From the NCBI RefSeq assembly GCF_012972705.2, contig NZ_JABCSC020000006.1:88097-152096 (forward strand): 64,000 nucleotides of DNA, read 5' to 3'. The position numbers and the translations under genes were made by a program. Shown one piece after another: positions 33,297-43,302 of this stretch. The stretch comes from Uliginosibacterium aquaticum (lineage in GTDB: Bacteria; Pseudomonadota; Gammaproteobacteria; Burkholderiales; Rhodocyclaceae). The notes under the pieces are model-generated. The model was not told where the DNA came from. It was given only the letters and a program-made list of their open reading frames with translations, and made no database searches. Each line of letters begins with the position of its first letter. The stretch's first letter is position 1.

Positions 33297-34283
33297 CTAC
33301 CTGCGCCTCAGTACGCGCGGCCAGCGTAGCCCATTCCAGCCGAGGCCGCGTCCGCTGGCGAGCTGCACGATGATGCGCAGGCCCAGCCAGCCGGCCAGCG
33401 CCATGCCGATCACCAGCAGGCCGTAGGACAGGCGCCAGTCCAGGCCAGCAGTCCACACGCTGAACTCGGACATGCCGCCAATGCTGGCCACCAGATTCAG
33501 CGGCAGGAAGATCACGCTGATCAGGGTCAGGTTCTTCAGCAGGGTGTTGACGTTGTTGTTGATGATCGCGCCGCGCGCATCCATCAGGCCCGAGAGCACG
33601 CTCGAATAGATCGCAGCCTGGCGCGCGCACTGCTGCATGTCCAGCACCGTGTCATGCAGCATCTCGGCTTGTAGCGGCGTCAGTTCAAGGCGATGGGTGG
33701 AGCTGCGCAGCTTGGCGAGTACCGCCGCATTGGCCTCGATGCCGTCCACGTAGTAGATCAGGCTCTCGGAGAGGGCCAGCATCTGCAGGTAGTAGCGGTT
33801 TTCCATCGAGACGCTGATCTTGCTGCCCAGCTCGGCGTTGATCTGCTTGATGACTTTCAGGTGGCCCAGATAGTGGTGCACCGTGTGCAGCAGCAGCTTG
33901 AGCAGGAAATCGCTGAGGCTGTGGATGCCGCGGAATTCGCGCTCCGAAAAGTCCGGCTCCCCTTCGGCGGTGACCAGCACCACCGCATCGGGGCGTACGA
34001 AGATGCCCACCGAGGCCACGTCGAAGCGCAGCTGGGCGCCGATCGAAACGTTCTTGGGGCGCTTCCAGATGATGTTGGCGGCGCCATGCGCACCGAACTC
34101 GACACGTGGGATCTCTTCCGGGTCCAGTGCGGCGTCGAGATCGTAATCATCGAGCCCGAGCGTGCTGCGCAACTCCTCGCGCTCGGCGCGATCGGGCGCG
34201 GCGTAGACACGGATCGGTGCTGCGGCCGGATCGCCCTCGGCGTGCTGGATGGTGCCGGCCTGCAGGTTGAAGCAACGTTTCAT
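33297..34283 (-). CDS. CorA-like divalent cation transporter with GMS motif
   Basis: A 328-residue protein: a soluble alpha/beta N-terminal domain, then a helical stalk (LLHTVHHYLGHLKVIKQINAE) and two C-terminal TM helices. The loop between the helices reads GGMSEFSVW, where canonical CorA has GMN. GMS-type variants do occur in CorA relatives. The pore helix NNNVNTLLKNLTLISVIFLP is typical. It may move Mg, Co, Ni or Zn, and direction is unknown. The start at 34283 is used; the long upstream frame runs antisense of nothing but lacks family character. Confidence 0.85.
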   Translation of the reverse strand: MKRCFNLQAGTIQHAEGDPAAAPIRVYAAPDRAEREELRSTLGLDDYDLDAALDPEEIPRVEFGAHGAANIIWKRPKNVSIGAQLRFDVASVGIFVRPDAVVLVTAEGEPDFSEREFRGIHSLSDFLLKLLLHTVHHYLGHLKVIKQINAELGSKISVSMENRYYLQMLALSESLIYYVDGIEANAAVLAKLRSSTHRLELTPLQAEMLHDTVLDMQQCARQAAIYSSVLSGLMDARGAIINNNVNTLLKNLTLISVIFLPLNLVASIGGMSEFSVWTAGLDWRLSYGLLVIGMALAGWLGLRIIVQLASGRGLGWNGLRWPRVLRRR

Positions 34284-34344
34284 GGCGGGGCCCGGGAATG
34301 GATCTGCCCGAGTATAGGGGCTGGCGTTGCGGCGGCGATGCCGT

Positions 34345-35175
34345 TCAGAAGCCGGCGGTGATGCCTGTGAACACGATGGTGTCGAGATTGGTTGCGTCGC
34401 CGCGAACCTTCTCGCGGTATTTCTGCAGCATCGCGACCTGCAGGCCCAGCGTCGAATTGATCCGCGTCGACAGGGCGCCCTGCATGGCGAAACGGGTGCC
34501 GCCGCTGACTGAGTCCGGATACACCACCAGGCGATGGGTGAAGCGCGAGTGCTCGGAAATGTCGTAGCGCAGCTCGGAGCCGAGCAGGCCTTCGATGCCG
34601 CGCGAGGCCTCCTCGCCACGATAACGCTCTTCACTGTAGGCAATACCGGTGTAGGCGTTGAAGCTCAGGGTGTCCGAGGCAAAGAGATGCGAGCCGAGGC
34701 CACCGCCTGCGCTGCCGCGCGACTGGAGCTCCTGCACGCCATCGCGTTCGGCACCTAGCGCCAGGTAGCCGAACATGTCCTGACCGAAGCTGCGTTCGCT
34801 GCGGAAATCAGCGTTGATATTGTCGGTATCGCGTTCGCCGTTCTCGGTACCGCGTACCGCGATCACGTTGGCGAGCAGGCGGCGGTTGGCGGTTGTCCGC
34901 ACCGCGTCGAGGGTCATCGAACCCTGGCTGGAGTTCGTGGAGCCTTGCTGCAGGGTGATGCCGAGACCGAAGGAGCCGTTCCACTTGTCCGAAGGCGCAT
35001 CGATTTCAGGCGCTCGGGCAAGGTTGTTGAAGAGTGGGTCCTTCACCTGCGATGGCAGGGGTGGTGGTGGCGCGGGGGTGGGCGACTCGGCTTCTTCAGG
35101 GGCTTGGGCGAGGACACCGGTGCTGGCCAGCAGGCACAGCAGGGGCAGGATGTTGCGGTACAGCGGGCTGGACAT
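34345..35175 (-). CDS. DUF481 outer-membrane beta-barrel protein
   Basis: A 276-residue exported protein: signal peptide MSSPLYRNILPLLCLLASTG to about residue 23, then a Pro-rich spacer and a domain of alternating amphipathic strands ending in aromatic GF. The core KWNGSFGLGITLQQGSTNSSQ is the DUF481 opening. Such proteins are small outer-membrane barrels of uncertain role, sometimes salt- or stress-induced. It lies between the CorA-like gene and topB, all on the minus strand, separated from topB by a terminator. Confidence 0.85.
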   Translation of the reverse strand: MSSPLYRNILPLLCLLASTGVLAQAPEEAESPTPAPPPPLPSQVKDPLFNNLARAPEIDAPSDKWNGSFGLGITLQQGSTNSSQGSMTLDAVRTTANRRLLANVIAVRGTENGERDTDNINADFRSERSFGQDMFGYLALGAERDGVQELQSRGSAGGGLGSHLFASDTLSFNAYTGIAYSEERYRGEEASRGIEGLLGSELRYDISEHSRFTHRLVVYPDSVSGGTRFAMQGALSTRINSTLGLQVAMLQKYREKVRGDATNLDTIVFTGITAGF

Positions 35176-35240
35176 GGATCGTTCGGGAGAGTTGAAGCTG
35201 GTGTGAGTGTGCGTCGTGGCAGGAGTTCCGTGCCGGAATG

Positions 35241-35265
35241 AAAAAGGCCTGCTTGCGCAGGCCTT
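35241..35265 (-). terminator. Intrinsic terminator after topB
   Basis: Read on the minus strand: AAGGCCTGC, loop GCAA, GCAGGCCTT followed by TTT. Nine perfect pairs 25 bp after the topB stop. Confidence 0.87.
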
Positions 35266-35289
35266 GGGCCGGACGACGTAGGCGCCGGT

Positions 35290-37887
35290 TCAGCTGGCAG
35301 CCTTGCGGGTGCGGGTTGTCTTGGTCGCTGCCGGTTTCTTGGCGACCTTGGCCTTGGCTGCGGGGGCCGCTGCAGTTGCCTCTTCGCCCTCGGTTGCCGC
35401 GACGGCCTTGGCAGCACCTGCCTTGGGGGCCTTGGGGGCACGCGGTTCGAACTCGAAGCCGACCTTGCCGGCCTTGGCATCCCACACCAGCATGGCCGAG
35501 AACTTGCGATGCGTGCGTGAAGACACGAAGAGCCGCAGCAGATCCGTCTTGCCGGTGGTGAGCAGCTTCTGCATCTGCTCGATTTCGATCGGCTGCTGCA
35601 GGATTACCTTGCCGGAGCGGAAGTCGCAGCTCTTTTCGGGGCCAACAGCCTTCTCGCAGACATAGGTGGTGCCGTGTTCATACACGCCACTGGCGCACTT
35701 GGGGCAGCTGCCGAGGCTGGTCTGGGCCGAGAAGTCCGGCGCTTCGGCGGCTTCACCGTCACGTGGCTGACCGAAGTCGAACTCGGGCAGTTTGTCGTCA
35801 TTGAGGCGGATCTCGGCGTTGAAAGCACGCCCCATCTTGTTGCGGAAGCCCAGCAGCGGGCCGACGCGGCCGGTGGTGAGCAAGGTTTCGATCTCGTGCG
35901 GTTCGAACTGGCGACCAGCGACGATCTTCCACAGCGAGTAGTCGCAATCCGAGCACTGGAATTTCTTGTAGTTCTCGCGGATCAGGCCGCCGCATTTGGG
36001 GCAAGGGGCTTCGAGAATGCCGAAATCGCCGGGGATGGTGTCCGAATCGTAGGTCTTGGCACGCTCGACGATCTCGCGCGTCATGGCCTCGATGTGGCCC
36101 ATGAATTCGGCACGCGTGAGCAGGCCCTTTTCCATCTGCGCCAGCTTGTATTCCCACTCGCCGGTCAGCTCGGCGGAAGACAGCTCGGTGATGCCCAGCC
36201 CCTTGAGCAGAGTGATCAGCGAGAAGGCCTTGGCGGTCGGGATGAGCTCACGGCCTTCACGCAGCATGTAGGTTTCGGCGATCAGGTTCTCGATGATCTG
36301 GGCGCGGGTGGCCGGCGTACCGAGGCCACGGCCGCCCATGGCAGCGCGCAACTCTTCATCGTCGACCAGTTTGCCGGCGCCTTCCATGGCGGAGAGCAGG
36401 GTGGCTTCGTTGTAGCGTGCGGGCGGCTTGGTGACGCTGGCCTTGACGTGAATTTCTTCGGTTGTCGAGCCCTCGCCAGCCTGTACCGGCACCAGCGAGC
36501 CGGTTGCCTCTTCGCCCTCGATCGCGGCTTCCTTGCCATAGATGGCCAGCCAGCCAGCGTTCACGAGAACCTTGCCCTCGGTCTTGAAGGCCTCGTTCTC
36601 GACGCGGGTGATGCGGGTGGTGATCTGGTATTCAGCGGCCGGGAAGAATACGGCGAGGAAACGCTTGGTGACCAGGTCGTAGATCTTGTACTCGGCTTCG
36701 CTCAGGCTCTTCGGCGCGGTACCGGTCGGCACGATGGCAAAGTGGTCCGAGATCTTGGCATTGTTGAAGATGCGCTTGTTCGGCTTGACCCAGCCACGCT
36801 TGATGATCTGGGTGGCGAAGCCGACGTACTCGTCCGGCAGCGCGCCGAGGATGCCCGGCACGGTGGCGACGTAATCTTCCGGCAGGCAGCGTGAGTCGGT
36901 TCGCGGGTAGGTCAGCACCTTGTGCTTTTCGTACAGGGCCTGGGCCAGCTGCAGGGTGGTGCGGGCTGAGAAGCCGAAGCGGCCGTTGGCCTCGCGCTGC
37001 AGGGAGGTGAGATCGAAGAGCAGCGGCGAGAGCTGGGTCGAGGGCTTGGACTCTTCCTCGACCTTGCCTGGCTTGCCGGCGCATTTGGTGCGGATGGCGT
37101 CGGCCTTGGCCTTGTCCCAGATGCGCGGCGCAGTGGCGTGCTCGTCATCCTCTGGCTTCTTGAAGTTCTCGTCGAACCAGCGGCCGGCATATTCGCCAGC
37201 GGAGACGCCGAAAGTGGCTTCGACTTCCCAGTAATCACGCGACTTGAAGGCGCGAATGCGTTCTTCGCGTTCGACCACGATGGCCAGCGTCGGCGTCTGC
37301 ACCCGGCCCACGGTGGTCAGATGGAAGCCGCCGCTCTTGGAGTTGAAGGCGGTCATGGCGCGGGTGCCATTGATGCCGATCAGCCAGTCACTCTCGGCGC
37401 GGCACATTGCTGCTTCGCGCAAGCCACTCATCTCGTTGGCCGTGCGCAGGCGCTGGAAGCCGTCGCGGATGGCCTGCGCGGTCATGCTCTGCAGCCACAG
37501 ACGCTGCACCGGCTTTGCGGTGCCGGCATGCTGGGCCACATAGGTAAAGATCAGCTCACCTTCGCGCCCCGCGTCACAGGCGTTGATCAGGCCGCTCACG
37601 TCCTTGCGCTTGATCAGCTTGGTCAGGAGGCGCAGGCGTTCAGCACTCTTCTCGATCGGATTCAGCGCGAAGTGCGGCGGGATCATGGGCAGGTGGGTGA
37701 AGCTCCACTTGCCGCGCTTGACCTCGAATTCCTCTGGCACAGCCAGCTCAAGCAGGTGGCCGACGGCCGAGGACAATACGTAGTCATCGCTCTCGAAATA
37801 GTCGCCCTGGCGGGTAAAGCCGCCCAGCGCCCGGGCAATATCCTGAGCAACAGAGGGTTTTTCGGCGATGATGAGTTGTTTGGTCAT
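35290..37887 (-). CDS. topB: DNA topoisomerase III
   Basis: An 865-residue type IA topoisomerase. The TOPRIM domain has IIAEKPSVAQDIA, CDAGREGELIF and related acidic residues. The catalytic Tyr is in LTYPRTDSRCLPEDY. C-terminal zinc-ribbon-like units follow (CPKCGGLIRENYKKFQC and CPKCASGVYEHGTTYVC), then an Ala/Lys-rich basic tail that is probably disordered. It decatenates replication intermediates. The start at 37887 (MTKQLIIAEKP) is used; the frame upstream covers the smg terminator. topB next to smg and dprA is a conserved betaproteobacterial order. Confidence 0.95.
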   Translation of the reverse strand: MTKQLIIAEKPSVAQDIARALGGFTRQGDYFESDDYVLSSAVGHLLELAVPEEFEVKRGKWSFTHLPMIPPHFALNPIEKSAERLRLLTKLIKRKDVSGLINACDAGREGELIFTYVAQHAGTAKPVQRLWLQSMTAQAIRDGFQRLRTANEMSGLREAAMCRAESDWLIGINGTRAMTAFNSKSGGFHLTTVGRVQTPTLAIVVEREERIRAFKSRDYWEVEATFGVSAGEYAGRWFDENFKKPEDDEHATAPRIWDKAKADAIRTKCAGKPGKVEEESKPSTQLSPLLFDLTSLQREANGRFGFSARTTLQLAQALYEKHKVLTYPRTDSRCLPEDYVATVPGILGALPDEYVGFATQIIKRGWVKPNKRIFNNAKISDHFAIVPTGTAPKSLSEAEYKIYDLVTKRFLAVFFPAAEYQITTRITRVENEAFKTEGKVLVNAGWLAIYGKEAAIEGEEATGSLVPVQAGEGSTTEEIHVKASVTKPPARYNEATLLSAMEGAGKLVDDEELRAAMGGRGLGTPATRAQIIENLIAETYMLREGRELIPTAKAFSLITLLKGLGITELSSAELTGEWEYKLAQMEKGLLTRAEFMGHIEAMTREIVERAKTYDSDTIPGDFGILEAPCPKCGGLIRENYKKFQCSDCDYSLWKIVAGRQFEPHEIETLLTTGRVGPLLGFRNKMGRAFNAEIRLNDDKLPEFDFGQPRDGEAAEAPDFSAQTSLGSCPKCASGVYEHGTTYVCEKAVGPEKSCDFRSGKVILQQPIEIEQMQKLLTTGKTDLLRLFVSSRTHRKFSAMLVWDAKAGKVGFEFEPRAPKAPKAGAAKAVAATEGEEATAAAPAAKAKVAKKPAATKTTRTRKAAS

Positions 37888-37903
37888 GGTGGCCTGGACA
37901 GGC

Positions 37904-37928
37904 AAAAAAACGCGGCTGTAAAGCCGCG
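37904..37928 (-). terminator. Intrinsic terminator after smg
   Basis: On the minus strand: CGCGGCT, loop TTAC, AGCCGCG followed by seven T. It separates smg from topB. Confidence 0.88.
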
Positions 37929-38007
37929 GTTGTTGAAACTGCTCTGGATGATAGAAGTGCTGCGCCCGGCGGCGCAAGTTTTCCCGCTGAAAGCAGGCTC
38001 TTGGCTT

Positions 38008-38490
38008 TCAGTGCACGGCTACCGTGGTTTGCCAATCGTCCTCGACGGTTTCGACTTCGTCGGTGAGCAGTTCATCGAGAATCAGAGCGTCGACACTGGC
38101 ACGCTCCTGCCACAGCACCATCAGCACGATGACCTTGAACTGGGACAGGCCGATCTCTGTCTCAGGCAGCGCCATGGCCCGTTCAATGGCCATTTCGCGC
38201 CTGCGCATATCGAGCACGCCAGCACTTTCAAGGAAACTCATGAAGCCGCGGCTGGCGACGTCCAGGCGTGCGCTTTCCGCTTCGGTGAAGATGCGCATCG
38301 AACCGCTGGCCGGTTTGGGTGCCGCCTGACTGGCAACCAGACGCAGGCCGCTGAGCCATTCGACCGCTTCGGCGATGTCGCCTTCTTCAAAACCGACGGC
38401 AGTGAGTTTGCGGGTCAGTTGCTCCGGCTCTTCCGGGCAGGCATCCGCGTAGCCATAGGTCTCGAACAGATAAACCAGAATGTCGATCAT
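38008..38490 (-). CDS. smg: Smg family protein (DUF494)
   Basis: A 160-residue soluble protein beginning MIDILVYLFETYGYADACPE, the Smg/DUF494 opening. A winged-helix-like segment follows (LTRKLTAVGFEEGDIAEAVEWL) and the C-terminus has VLMVLWQERASVDALILDELL. Function is unknown, but the gene is almost always beside dprA, as here. Start at 38490 with GGAG 6 nt upstream. dprA ends 37 bp upstream. Confidence 0.92.
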   Translation of the reverse strand: MIDILVYLFETYGYADACPEEPEQLTRKLTAVGFEEGDIAEAVEWLSGLRLVASQAAPKPASGSMRIFTEAESARLDVASRGFMSFLESAGVLDMRRREMAIERAMALPETEIGLSQFKVIVLMVLWQERASVDALILDELLTDEVETVEDDWQTTVAVH

Positions 38491-38527
38491 GGCAGCTCCT
38501 GCTTGTGTGCCGCCACACGGCGCGGCA

Positions 38528-39613
38528 CTAGGTGATTCTTTGGAACCGGCCCCCGGCCAGGCGCGCAATGCGTCCGTCGAGTTCCAGTGTGGTCAGGATG
38601 GCGAAGAGCGCATCCGGCGTCAAGCCCGCCCGAGTGCCCAGTGTGTCTGGATCGACCGGATCAAAGCCCATCTGACCGAGCAAGCCGAGCTCCTCCGCGT
38701 CAGCGCTTGCCTGGGATACTACCGGGGCGATGTGGGCGTTGTGGGCCCAGTCGAGTTCTTCGAGCACATCCTGGGCGCTTTCGACCAGCTTGGCGCCCTG
38801 CTTGATCAGGCGATGGCAGCCACGCGCCTGCGGTGAATGGATCGAGCCGGGAATCGCAAACACATCACGCCCCTGTTCGATCGCTGTGCGGGCGGTGATC
38901 AGCGAACCGGAATCCACCGCCGCTTCCACCACCAGCACACCGCGCGCGAGGCCAGAAATGATGCGGTTGCGGCGCGGGAAGTTGTAGGGTGTCGGTGGCG
39001 TGCCGAGCGGGAATTCCGAAATCACCAGGCCATTCTCGGCAATGCGCCGGGCAAGCGCGGCATTGCGTGCCGGGTAGATCCGGTCGGCTCCGGTGCCGAT
39101 CACCGCGATGGTGCTGCCGGCGGCTTTCAGCGCGCCGCGATGGGCTGCCGCATCGACCCCCAGCGCAAGGCCGCTGATCACGGTAAGGTTGGCGGCCGCA
39201 AAGGCTTCCGCGAAGGCCTCAGCATTGGCTTCACCCTGCGGTGTGGCAGCACGTGCGCCAACCATGGCAATGGCCGGCTGCTGCAGCAATTCGACGCGTC
39301 CCTTGGCGTAGAGCAGGCTGGGCGGGTCGGCGATCTGCAGCAGCGCCTGGGGATAGGCGGCGTCGCCAAGAGTCAGGATTGCATTGCCGGGCTCATTGGC
39401 CCAGGCCAGTGCGGTTTCGACCAGGGCGCTGTTGTCGTGAGTACGGAGGGCGGTGGCAAGCTTTTCACCGATCACCTGCGCCAAAGAAAACTGCCCGGCG
39501 GCAAAGATCCGCTCGGGCAGTCCGAAGGTGGCTAGCAGCTCGCGCTGCCGTTCCGGGCCAATGCCTGGAATCAGGCACAGGCGCAGCCAGTGGCGCAGGT
39601 CGCTGGCGCTCAA
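38528..39613 (-). CDS. dprA: DNA-processing protein DprA
   Basis: A 361-residue protein that loads RecA onto incoming single-stranded DNA in natural transformation. An N-terminal SAM-like helical part (LRLCLIPGIGPERQRELLATFG) precedes the extended Rossmann fold: AIAMVGARAATPQG, VISGLALGVDAAAHRGAL, FPRRNRIISGLARGVLVVEA and IPGSIHSPQARGCHRLIKQGA. A C-terminal winged helix (about 300-361) ends the protein. It lies 4 nt after the LysM gene. Presence is no proof that the cell is competent. Confidence 0.95.
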   Translation of the reverse strand: MSASDLRHWLRLCLIPGIGPERQRELLATFGLPERIFAAGQFSLAQVIGEKLATALRTHDNSALVETALAWANEPGNAILTLGDAAYPQALLQIADPPSLLYAKGRVELLQQPAIAMVGARAATPQGEANAEAFAEAFAAANLTVISGLALGVDAAAHRGALKAAGSTIAVIGTGADRIYPARNAALARRIAENGLVISEFPLGTPPTPYNFPRRNRIISGLARGVLVVEAAVDSGSLITARTAIEQGRDVFAIPGSIHSPQARGCHRLIKQGAKLVESAQDVLEELDWAHNAHIAPVVSQASADAEELGLLGQMGFDPVDPDTLGTRAGLTPDALFAILTTLELDGRIARLAGGRFQRIT

Positions 39614-39617
39614 CGCG

Positions 39618-40667
39618 TCAGGGCGCGCTGACCTTGTCGCCGACCTTGACCGGGCCGGTAGCGTCCATTACCAGGGCGTAGGAAAGCCGATTGAAGGTGC
39701 GGAACACATAGGCAAGGCCGACGCGGGAGTCCGGCAGATTGACCTTCTGCGAGCTGCGCAGGCTTTCCAGGTAGGTAACCGTTCCATTCACTCGCGTCAG
39801 TGCAACCAGATGGCCAGGCTCCATGCCTTGATCACGGCCGGCAGCGATGGCGATGACCGAACCACGGCCAGCATCCCTTACACCGTCGTAAATGGAGGCC
39901 ACGGAAGTCTGCAGAGAGGCTGCCGGCGGGTGCGGCGGTGCTGCCATCAGGCTGGTCTTCGACGAGGGCTCCAGGCGGTTGCCGGCAATCACTTCACTGA
40001 CCGACTCGGTCAGCGCCAGTTCAGCGACCTTGCCGTTGGCTTCAGGCTGCACCACACGGGCCTTGGCGACCAGTTTGGCTTCATGGCCCAGCACGGCCCC
40101 CGAGTACGGGTCCTTGATCGGCTGGGCGCGGCGATAAATGTCCCATGCGTCGATGCCGGGCGTGAGGTTGCGGGCGTAAGTGGTGTCACCACGTGCACCG
40201 ACAATCACACGGCTTTCCTGGTTGGCGACGATGGTCGGCAGCGCGGGATTGTCACCATACTCATCGACCAGCGGTTCGACTAGGAAGGCACGGATGGCTT
40301 CCAGCGGGATGCTGGCGATCGGGGAAAGAGCGTCTTTGGAATAGACCTGCGGTGACAGGCGGTCACCCCCGGTCACCTGACCATCGACTGACTTGCCGAT
40401 CGAGAGAGTGCCGTTGGCACGATCCAGCACCACCACCTGACCCGGATAGATCAGGTGCGGATTGCGGATCTGGTCCTGGTTCATCTTCCAGACTTCCGGC
40501 CAGCGCCAAGGCTGCTTGAGGAACATGCCGGAGATACCCCACAGGGTGTCACCCTGTTTGACCGTATAGCTGTCTGGCGCACTATCGGCGATCGGCGAAT
40601 TGTCGGCAGCACCGGCGTAAGCGGTGGCCATGGCCACGATCAGTGCGAGAAGCGATTTTCTGAGCAT
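39618..40667 (-). CDS. LysM-domain exported protein
   Basis: A 349-residue exported protein. The signal peptide is about 20 residues (ending AYAGA). A LysM motif occupies about 34-84 (YTVKQGDTLWGISGMFL, then NPHLIYPGQVVVL), which binds peptidoglycan. The rest (about 100-349) is a conserved domain with VIAIAAGRDQGMEPGHLVAL. Such genes sit between dprA and def in many betaproteobacteria, as here, divergent from def. It is probably a cell-wall-linked factor of unknown role. Confidence 0.9.
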   Translation of the reverse strand: MLRKSLLALIVAMATAYAGAADNSPIADSAPDSYTVKQGDTLWGISGMFLKQPWRWPEVWKMNQDQIRNPHLIYPGQVVVLDRANGTLSIGKSVDGQVTGGDRLSPQVYSKDALSPIASIPLEAIRAFLVEPLVDEYGDNPALPTIVANQESRVIVGARGDTTYARNLTPGIDAWDIYRRAQPIKDPYSGAVLGHEAKLVAKARVVQPEANGKVAELALTESVSEVIAGNRLEPSSKTSLMAAPPHPPAASLQTSVASIYDGVRDAGRGSVIAIAAGRDQGMEPGHLVALTRVNGTVTYLESLRSSQKVNLPDSRVGLAYVFRTFNRLSYALVMDATGPVKVGDKVSAP

Positions 40668-40854
40668 TGCGAACCCCGTAAATGGTTGGTCGCGGCGCGG
40701 AGTCGTTCCGGAAACGCTAAACTCCTCGCCTTGTTAGGCGTGCAGGCTGCTTTGCAGCCGGCCTATTCATTACTTGACCAGACGCTGCAGATATTCAAGT
40801 TTTGCGTTAGATTCTGCATGTAGCTCACTCATCCAGCAAGGGTTTTTCAGACAA

Positions 40855-41358
40855 ATGGCGCTGCTGCCCATCCTCCGCTATCCCGATCCCAAACTGCATA
40901 CCAAGGCCAAACCGGTGGCCGTTGTGGACGAGCGTATCCGCAAGCTGGTGCATGACATGGCCGAGACCATGTACGAGGCGCCGGGCATTGGCCTGGCCGC
41001 CACCCAGGTTGATGTGCATGAACGCGTCATCGTCATTGATGTCTCCGAAGACAGAAGTGGCCTGCTGGCCCTGATCAACCCGGAAATTATTGCGCGCGAT
41101 GGCGAGCAGACCTGCGAAGAAGGTTGTTTGTCGGTGCCTGGCATCTATGACACGGTGACCCGCTCCGAGCATGTGAAGGTACGTGCCCTGAACGAGAAGG
41201 GCGAGCGGATCGAGTTCGAGGCTGACGGCTTGCTCGCCGTATGCGTGCAGCACGAGATGGATCATCTGGAGGGCAAGGTCTTTGTTGAATACCTCTCGCC
41301 CCTCAAGCAGAACCGTATCAAAACCAAGCTTGCCAAGAAGGCACGCATTACGGCGTGA
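40855..41358 (+). CDS. def: Peptide deformylase
   Basis: A 167-residue metalloenzyme that removes the formyl group from nascent proteins. All three motifs are intact: GIGLAATQ (from G44), EGCLS with metal ligand C91, and HEMDH with ligands H133 and H137 and catalytic E134. The start at 40855 matches the family N-terminus [11 protein letters not shown]. It is paired with fmt downstream, the usual operon. Confidence 0.96.
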   Translation: MALLPILRYPDPKLHTKAKPVAVVDERIRKLVHDMAETMYEAPGIGLAATQVDVHERVIVIDVSEDRSGLLALINPEIIARDGEQTCEEGCLSVPGIYDTVTRSEHVKVRALNEKGERIEFEADGLLAVCVQHEMDHLEGKVFVEYLSPLKQNRIKTKLAKKARITA

Positions 41359-41386
41359 TGCCTTGATGCCTGCGGTGGCGTGTTCC

Positions 41387-41406
41387 CGGGCGGCTTTTGC
41401 CGCCCG
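41387..41406 (+). terminator. Hairpin between def and fmt
   Basis: CGGGCGGC, loop TTTT, GCCGCCCG: eight perfect pairs, followed by CTTGCTTTAA rather than a T-run. It may weaken read-through into fmt or only mark the mRNA; a strong stop is unlikely because def and fmt normally share a transcript. Confidence 0.4.
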
Positions 41407-41430
41407 CTTGCTTTAAGCCCTTACTCAAAA

Positions 41431-42363
41431 ATGAAAATCGCTTTCGCCGGAACTCCGGAATTCGCTGCCGTCGCCCTGCGCGCCATTCTCGCCGCCGGCT
41501 TCGAGGTGCCGCTGGTGCTGACCCAGCCCGACCGACCCGCCGGGCGCGGCATGCAGCTGCAACCTTCTGCAGTGAAGCAGGTCGCGCTCGAACATGGCAT
41601 CGCCGTCGATCAGCCCGAAAAGCTGCGCACGTCCGAGCAGCAGGCTGCGCTCGCTGCCTGTGGCGCCGACGTGCTGGTGGTCGCCGCCTACGGCCTGATC
41701 CTGCCGCAGGCGGTGCTGGACCTGCCGCGCCTCGGTTGCCTGAACATCCACGGCTCGCTGCTGCCGCGCTGGCGTGGCGCCGCGCCGATCCACCGCGCCA
41801 TCGAAGCCGGCGACACGGAGACCGGCATCACCATCATGCAGATGGAAGCCGGGCTGGATACCGGACCGATGTTGCTCAAGCGCGCCGTGCCTATCCTGCC
41901 CGCCGACACCACCGCCAGCCTGCACGACACCCTCGCCGCACTGGGCGGCGAAATGATCGTCGAGGCCCTGCGTGCGCTGGCACAAGGCCCGCTACCGGCG
42001 ACGATCCAGCCTGAAGAAGGCGTGACCTACGCCCACAAGATCGACAAGGCCGAAAGCCAGTTCGATTTCCGCCAGAGCGCCGAAGTACTCGCGCGCAAGC
42101 TGCGCGCCTTCGACCCCTTCCCGGGTGGCGCCGCAAATATCGCCGGCACCACGCTGAAACTGTGGGCGGGCGAGGCCACGACAGGCGCGGGCGAACCGGG
42201 GACAGTGCTGGCGGCGGATGCGGCCGGCGTCGTCGTCGCCTGCGGCGCAGGCGCGCTGCGTCTGACCGTGCTGCAGAAGCCGGGTAGCAAACGCCTGCCA
42301 GCGGGGGATTTTCTGCGCGGTTTTGCGCTGACAGCCGGTGCCCGTTTCGATCTGCCCGCCTGA
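41431..42363 (+). CDS. fmt: Methionyl-tRNA formyltransferase
   Basis: A 310-residue enzyme that formylates initiator Met-t[19 protein letters not shown] opens the formyltransferase fold. The catalytic segment is [16 protein letters not shown] (N105, H107), with the Asp of GLDTGPML. The C-terminal OB-like domain (about 205-310) holds YAHKIDKAE and [10 protein letters not shown]. The start at 41431 fits the family though the ribosome site is weak. It lies 72 bp after def. Confidence 0.96.
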   Translation: MKIAFAGTPEFAAVALRAILAAGFEVPLVLTQPDRPAGRGMQLQPSAVKQVALEHGIAVDQPEKLRTSEQQAALAACGADVLVVAAYGLILPQAVLDLPRLGCLNIHGSLLPRWRGAAPIHRAIEAGDTETGITIMQMEAGLDTGPMLLKRAVPILPADTTASLHDTLAALGGEMIVEALRALAQGPLPATIQPEEGVTYAHKIDKAESQFDFRQSAEVLARKLRAFDPFPGGAANIAGTTLKLWAGEATTGAGEPGTVLAADAAGVVVACGAGALRLTVLQKPGSKRLPAGDFLRGFALTAGARFDLPA

Positions 42364-42447
42364 ACCAGGATTGAATCTTTTTTCCTGACCCCCATCTAAA
42401 CTTCGCGTGCATGAGCACGGTTTATTTCTGGAAGGCAGGTTAAGACA

Positions 42448-43287
42448 ATGTTCAACTGGCTCAAGACTTCGATCCTGATGGCGGGCATCGTGGCCTTGTT
42501 CGGCGTAGTCGGCGCGATGATCGGCGGACAGCAGGGCATGATCCTGGCGCTGCTCTTCGGCGGCGCGATGAACGTGTTCTCCTACTGGTTCTCGGACAAG
42601 ATGGTGCTGCGCATGTACAACGCGCAGGAAGTCGACGAGGCCAGCTCGCCCTACCTCTACAACATGGTCAGGCGGCTCGCCCAGCGCGCCCAGCTGCCGA
42701 TGCCGCGCGTCTACATCATCGACGAGCATCAGCCCAACGCCTTCGCCACCGGCCGCAACCCGGAGCATGCCGCCGTGGCGGCCACCACCGGCATCCTGCA
42801 GATGCTCACCGAACGCGAGCTGCGCGGCGTGATGGCGCACGAGCTGGCGCACGTGAAGCACCGCGACATCCTGATCTCGACGATCTCGGCGACCATGGCC
42901 GGCGCGATCTCGGCACTCGCCAATTTCGCGATGTTCTTTGGTGGGCGCGACGAGAACGGCCGCCCGGCCAACCCGATCGCGACCATCGCCGTGGCCCTGC
43001 TCGCCCCGCTGGCCGCCAGCCTGATCCAGATGGCGATCTCGCGGGCGCGCGAGTACGAAGCCGATGCGGGCGGCGCTGCTTTCTGCGGCGATCCGGATGC
43101 GCTGGCCGACGCGCTGCAGAAGATCGATTACTACGCGCGTGGCATCCCGATGCCGGTGGCGGACGAGCACCCGGCCACGGCGCAGATGATGATCATGAAC
43201 CCGCTTTCGGGTGGGGGGCTGGCCGGCCTCTTCTCGACCCACCCGCCGACCGAAGAACGCATTCGTCGCCTGCGTGCGATGCGCTGA
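42448..43287 (+). CDS. htpX: Membrane zinc protease HtpX (M48B)
   Basis: A 279-residue inner-membrane protease of envelope quality control. Two N-terminal helices ([37 protein letters not shown]) precede the catalytic domain with HELAH (H131, E132, H135) and the third ligand in [13 protein letters not shown] further hydrophobic pair lies around 145-200. [13 protein letters not shown] is the family end. It follows fmt by 84 bp and is convergent with the SNF2 helicase gene. Confidence 0.95.
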   Translation: MFNWLKTSILMAGIVALFGVVGAMIGGQQGMILALLFGGAMNVFSYWFSDKMVLRMYNAQEVDEASSPYLYNMVRRLAQRAQLPMPRVYIIDEHQPNAFATGRNPEHAAVAATTGILQMLTERELRGVMAHELAHVKHRDILISTISATMAGAISALANFAMFFGGRDENGRPANPIATIAVALLAPLAASLIQMAISRAREYEADAGGAAFCGDPDALADALQKIDYYARGIPMPVADEHPATAQMMIMNPLSGGGLAGLFSTHPPTEERIRRLRAMR

Positions 43288-43302
43288 GGTAGCAGGGCCG
43301 CT

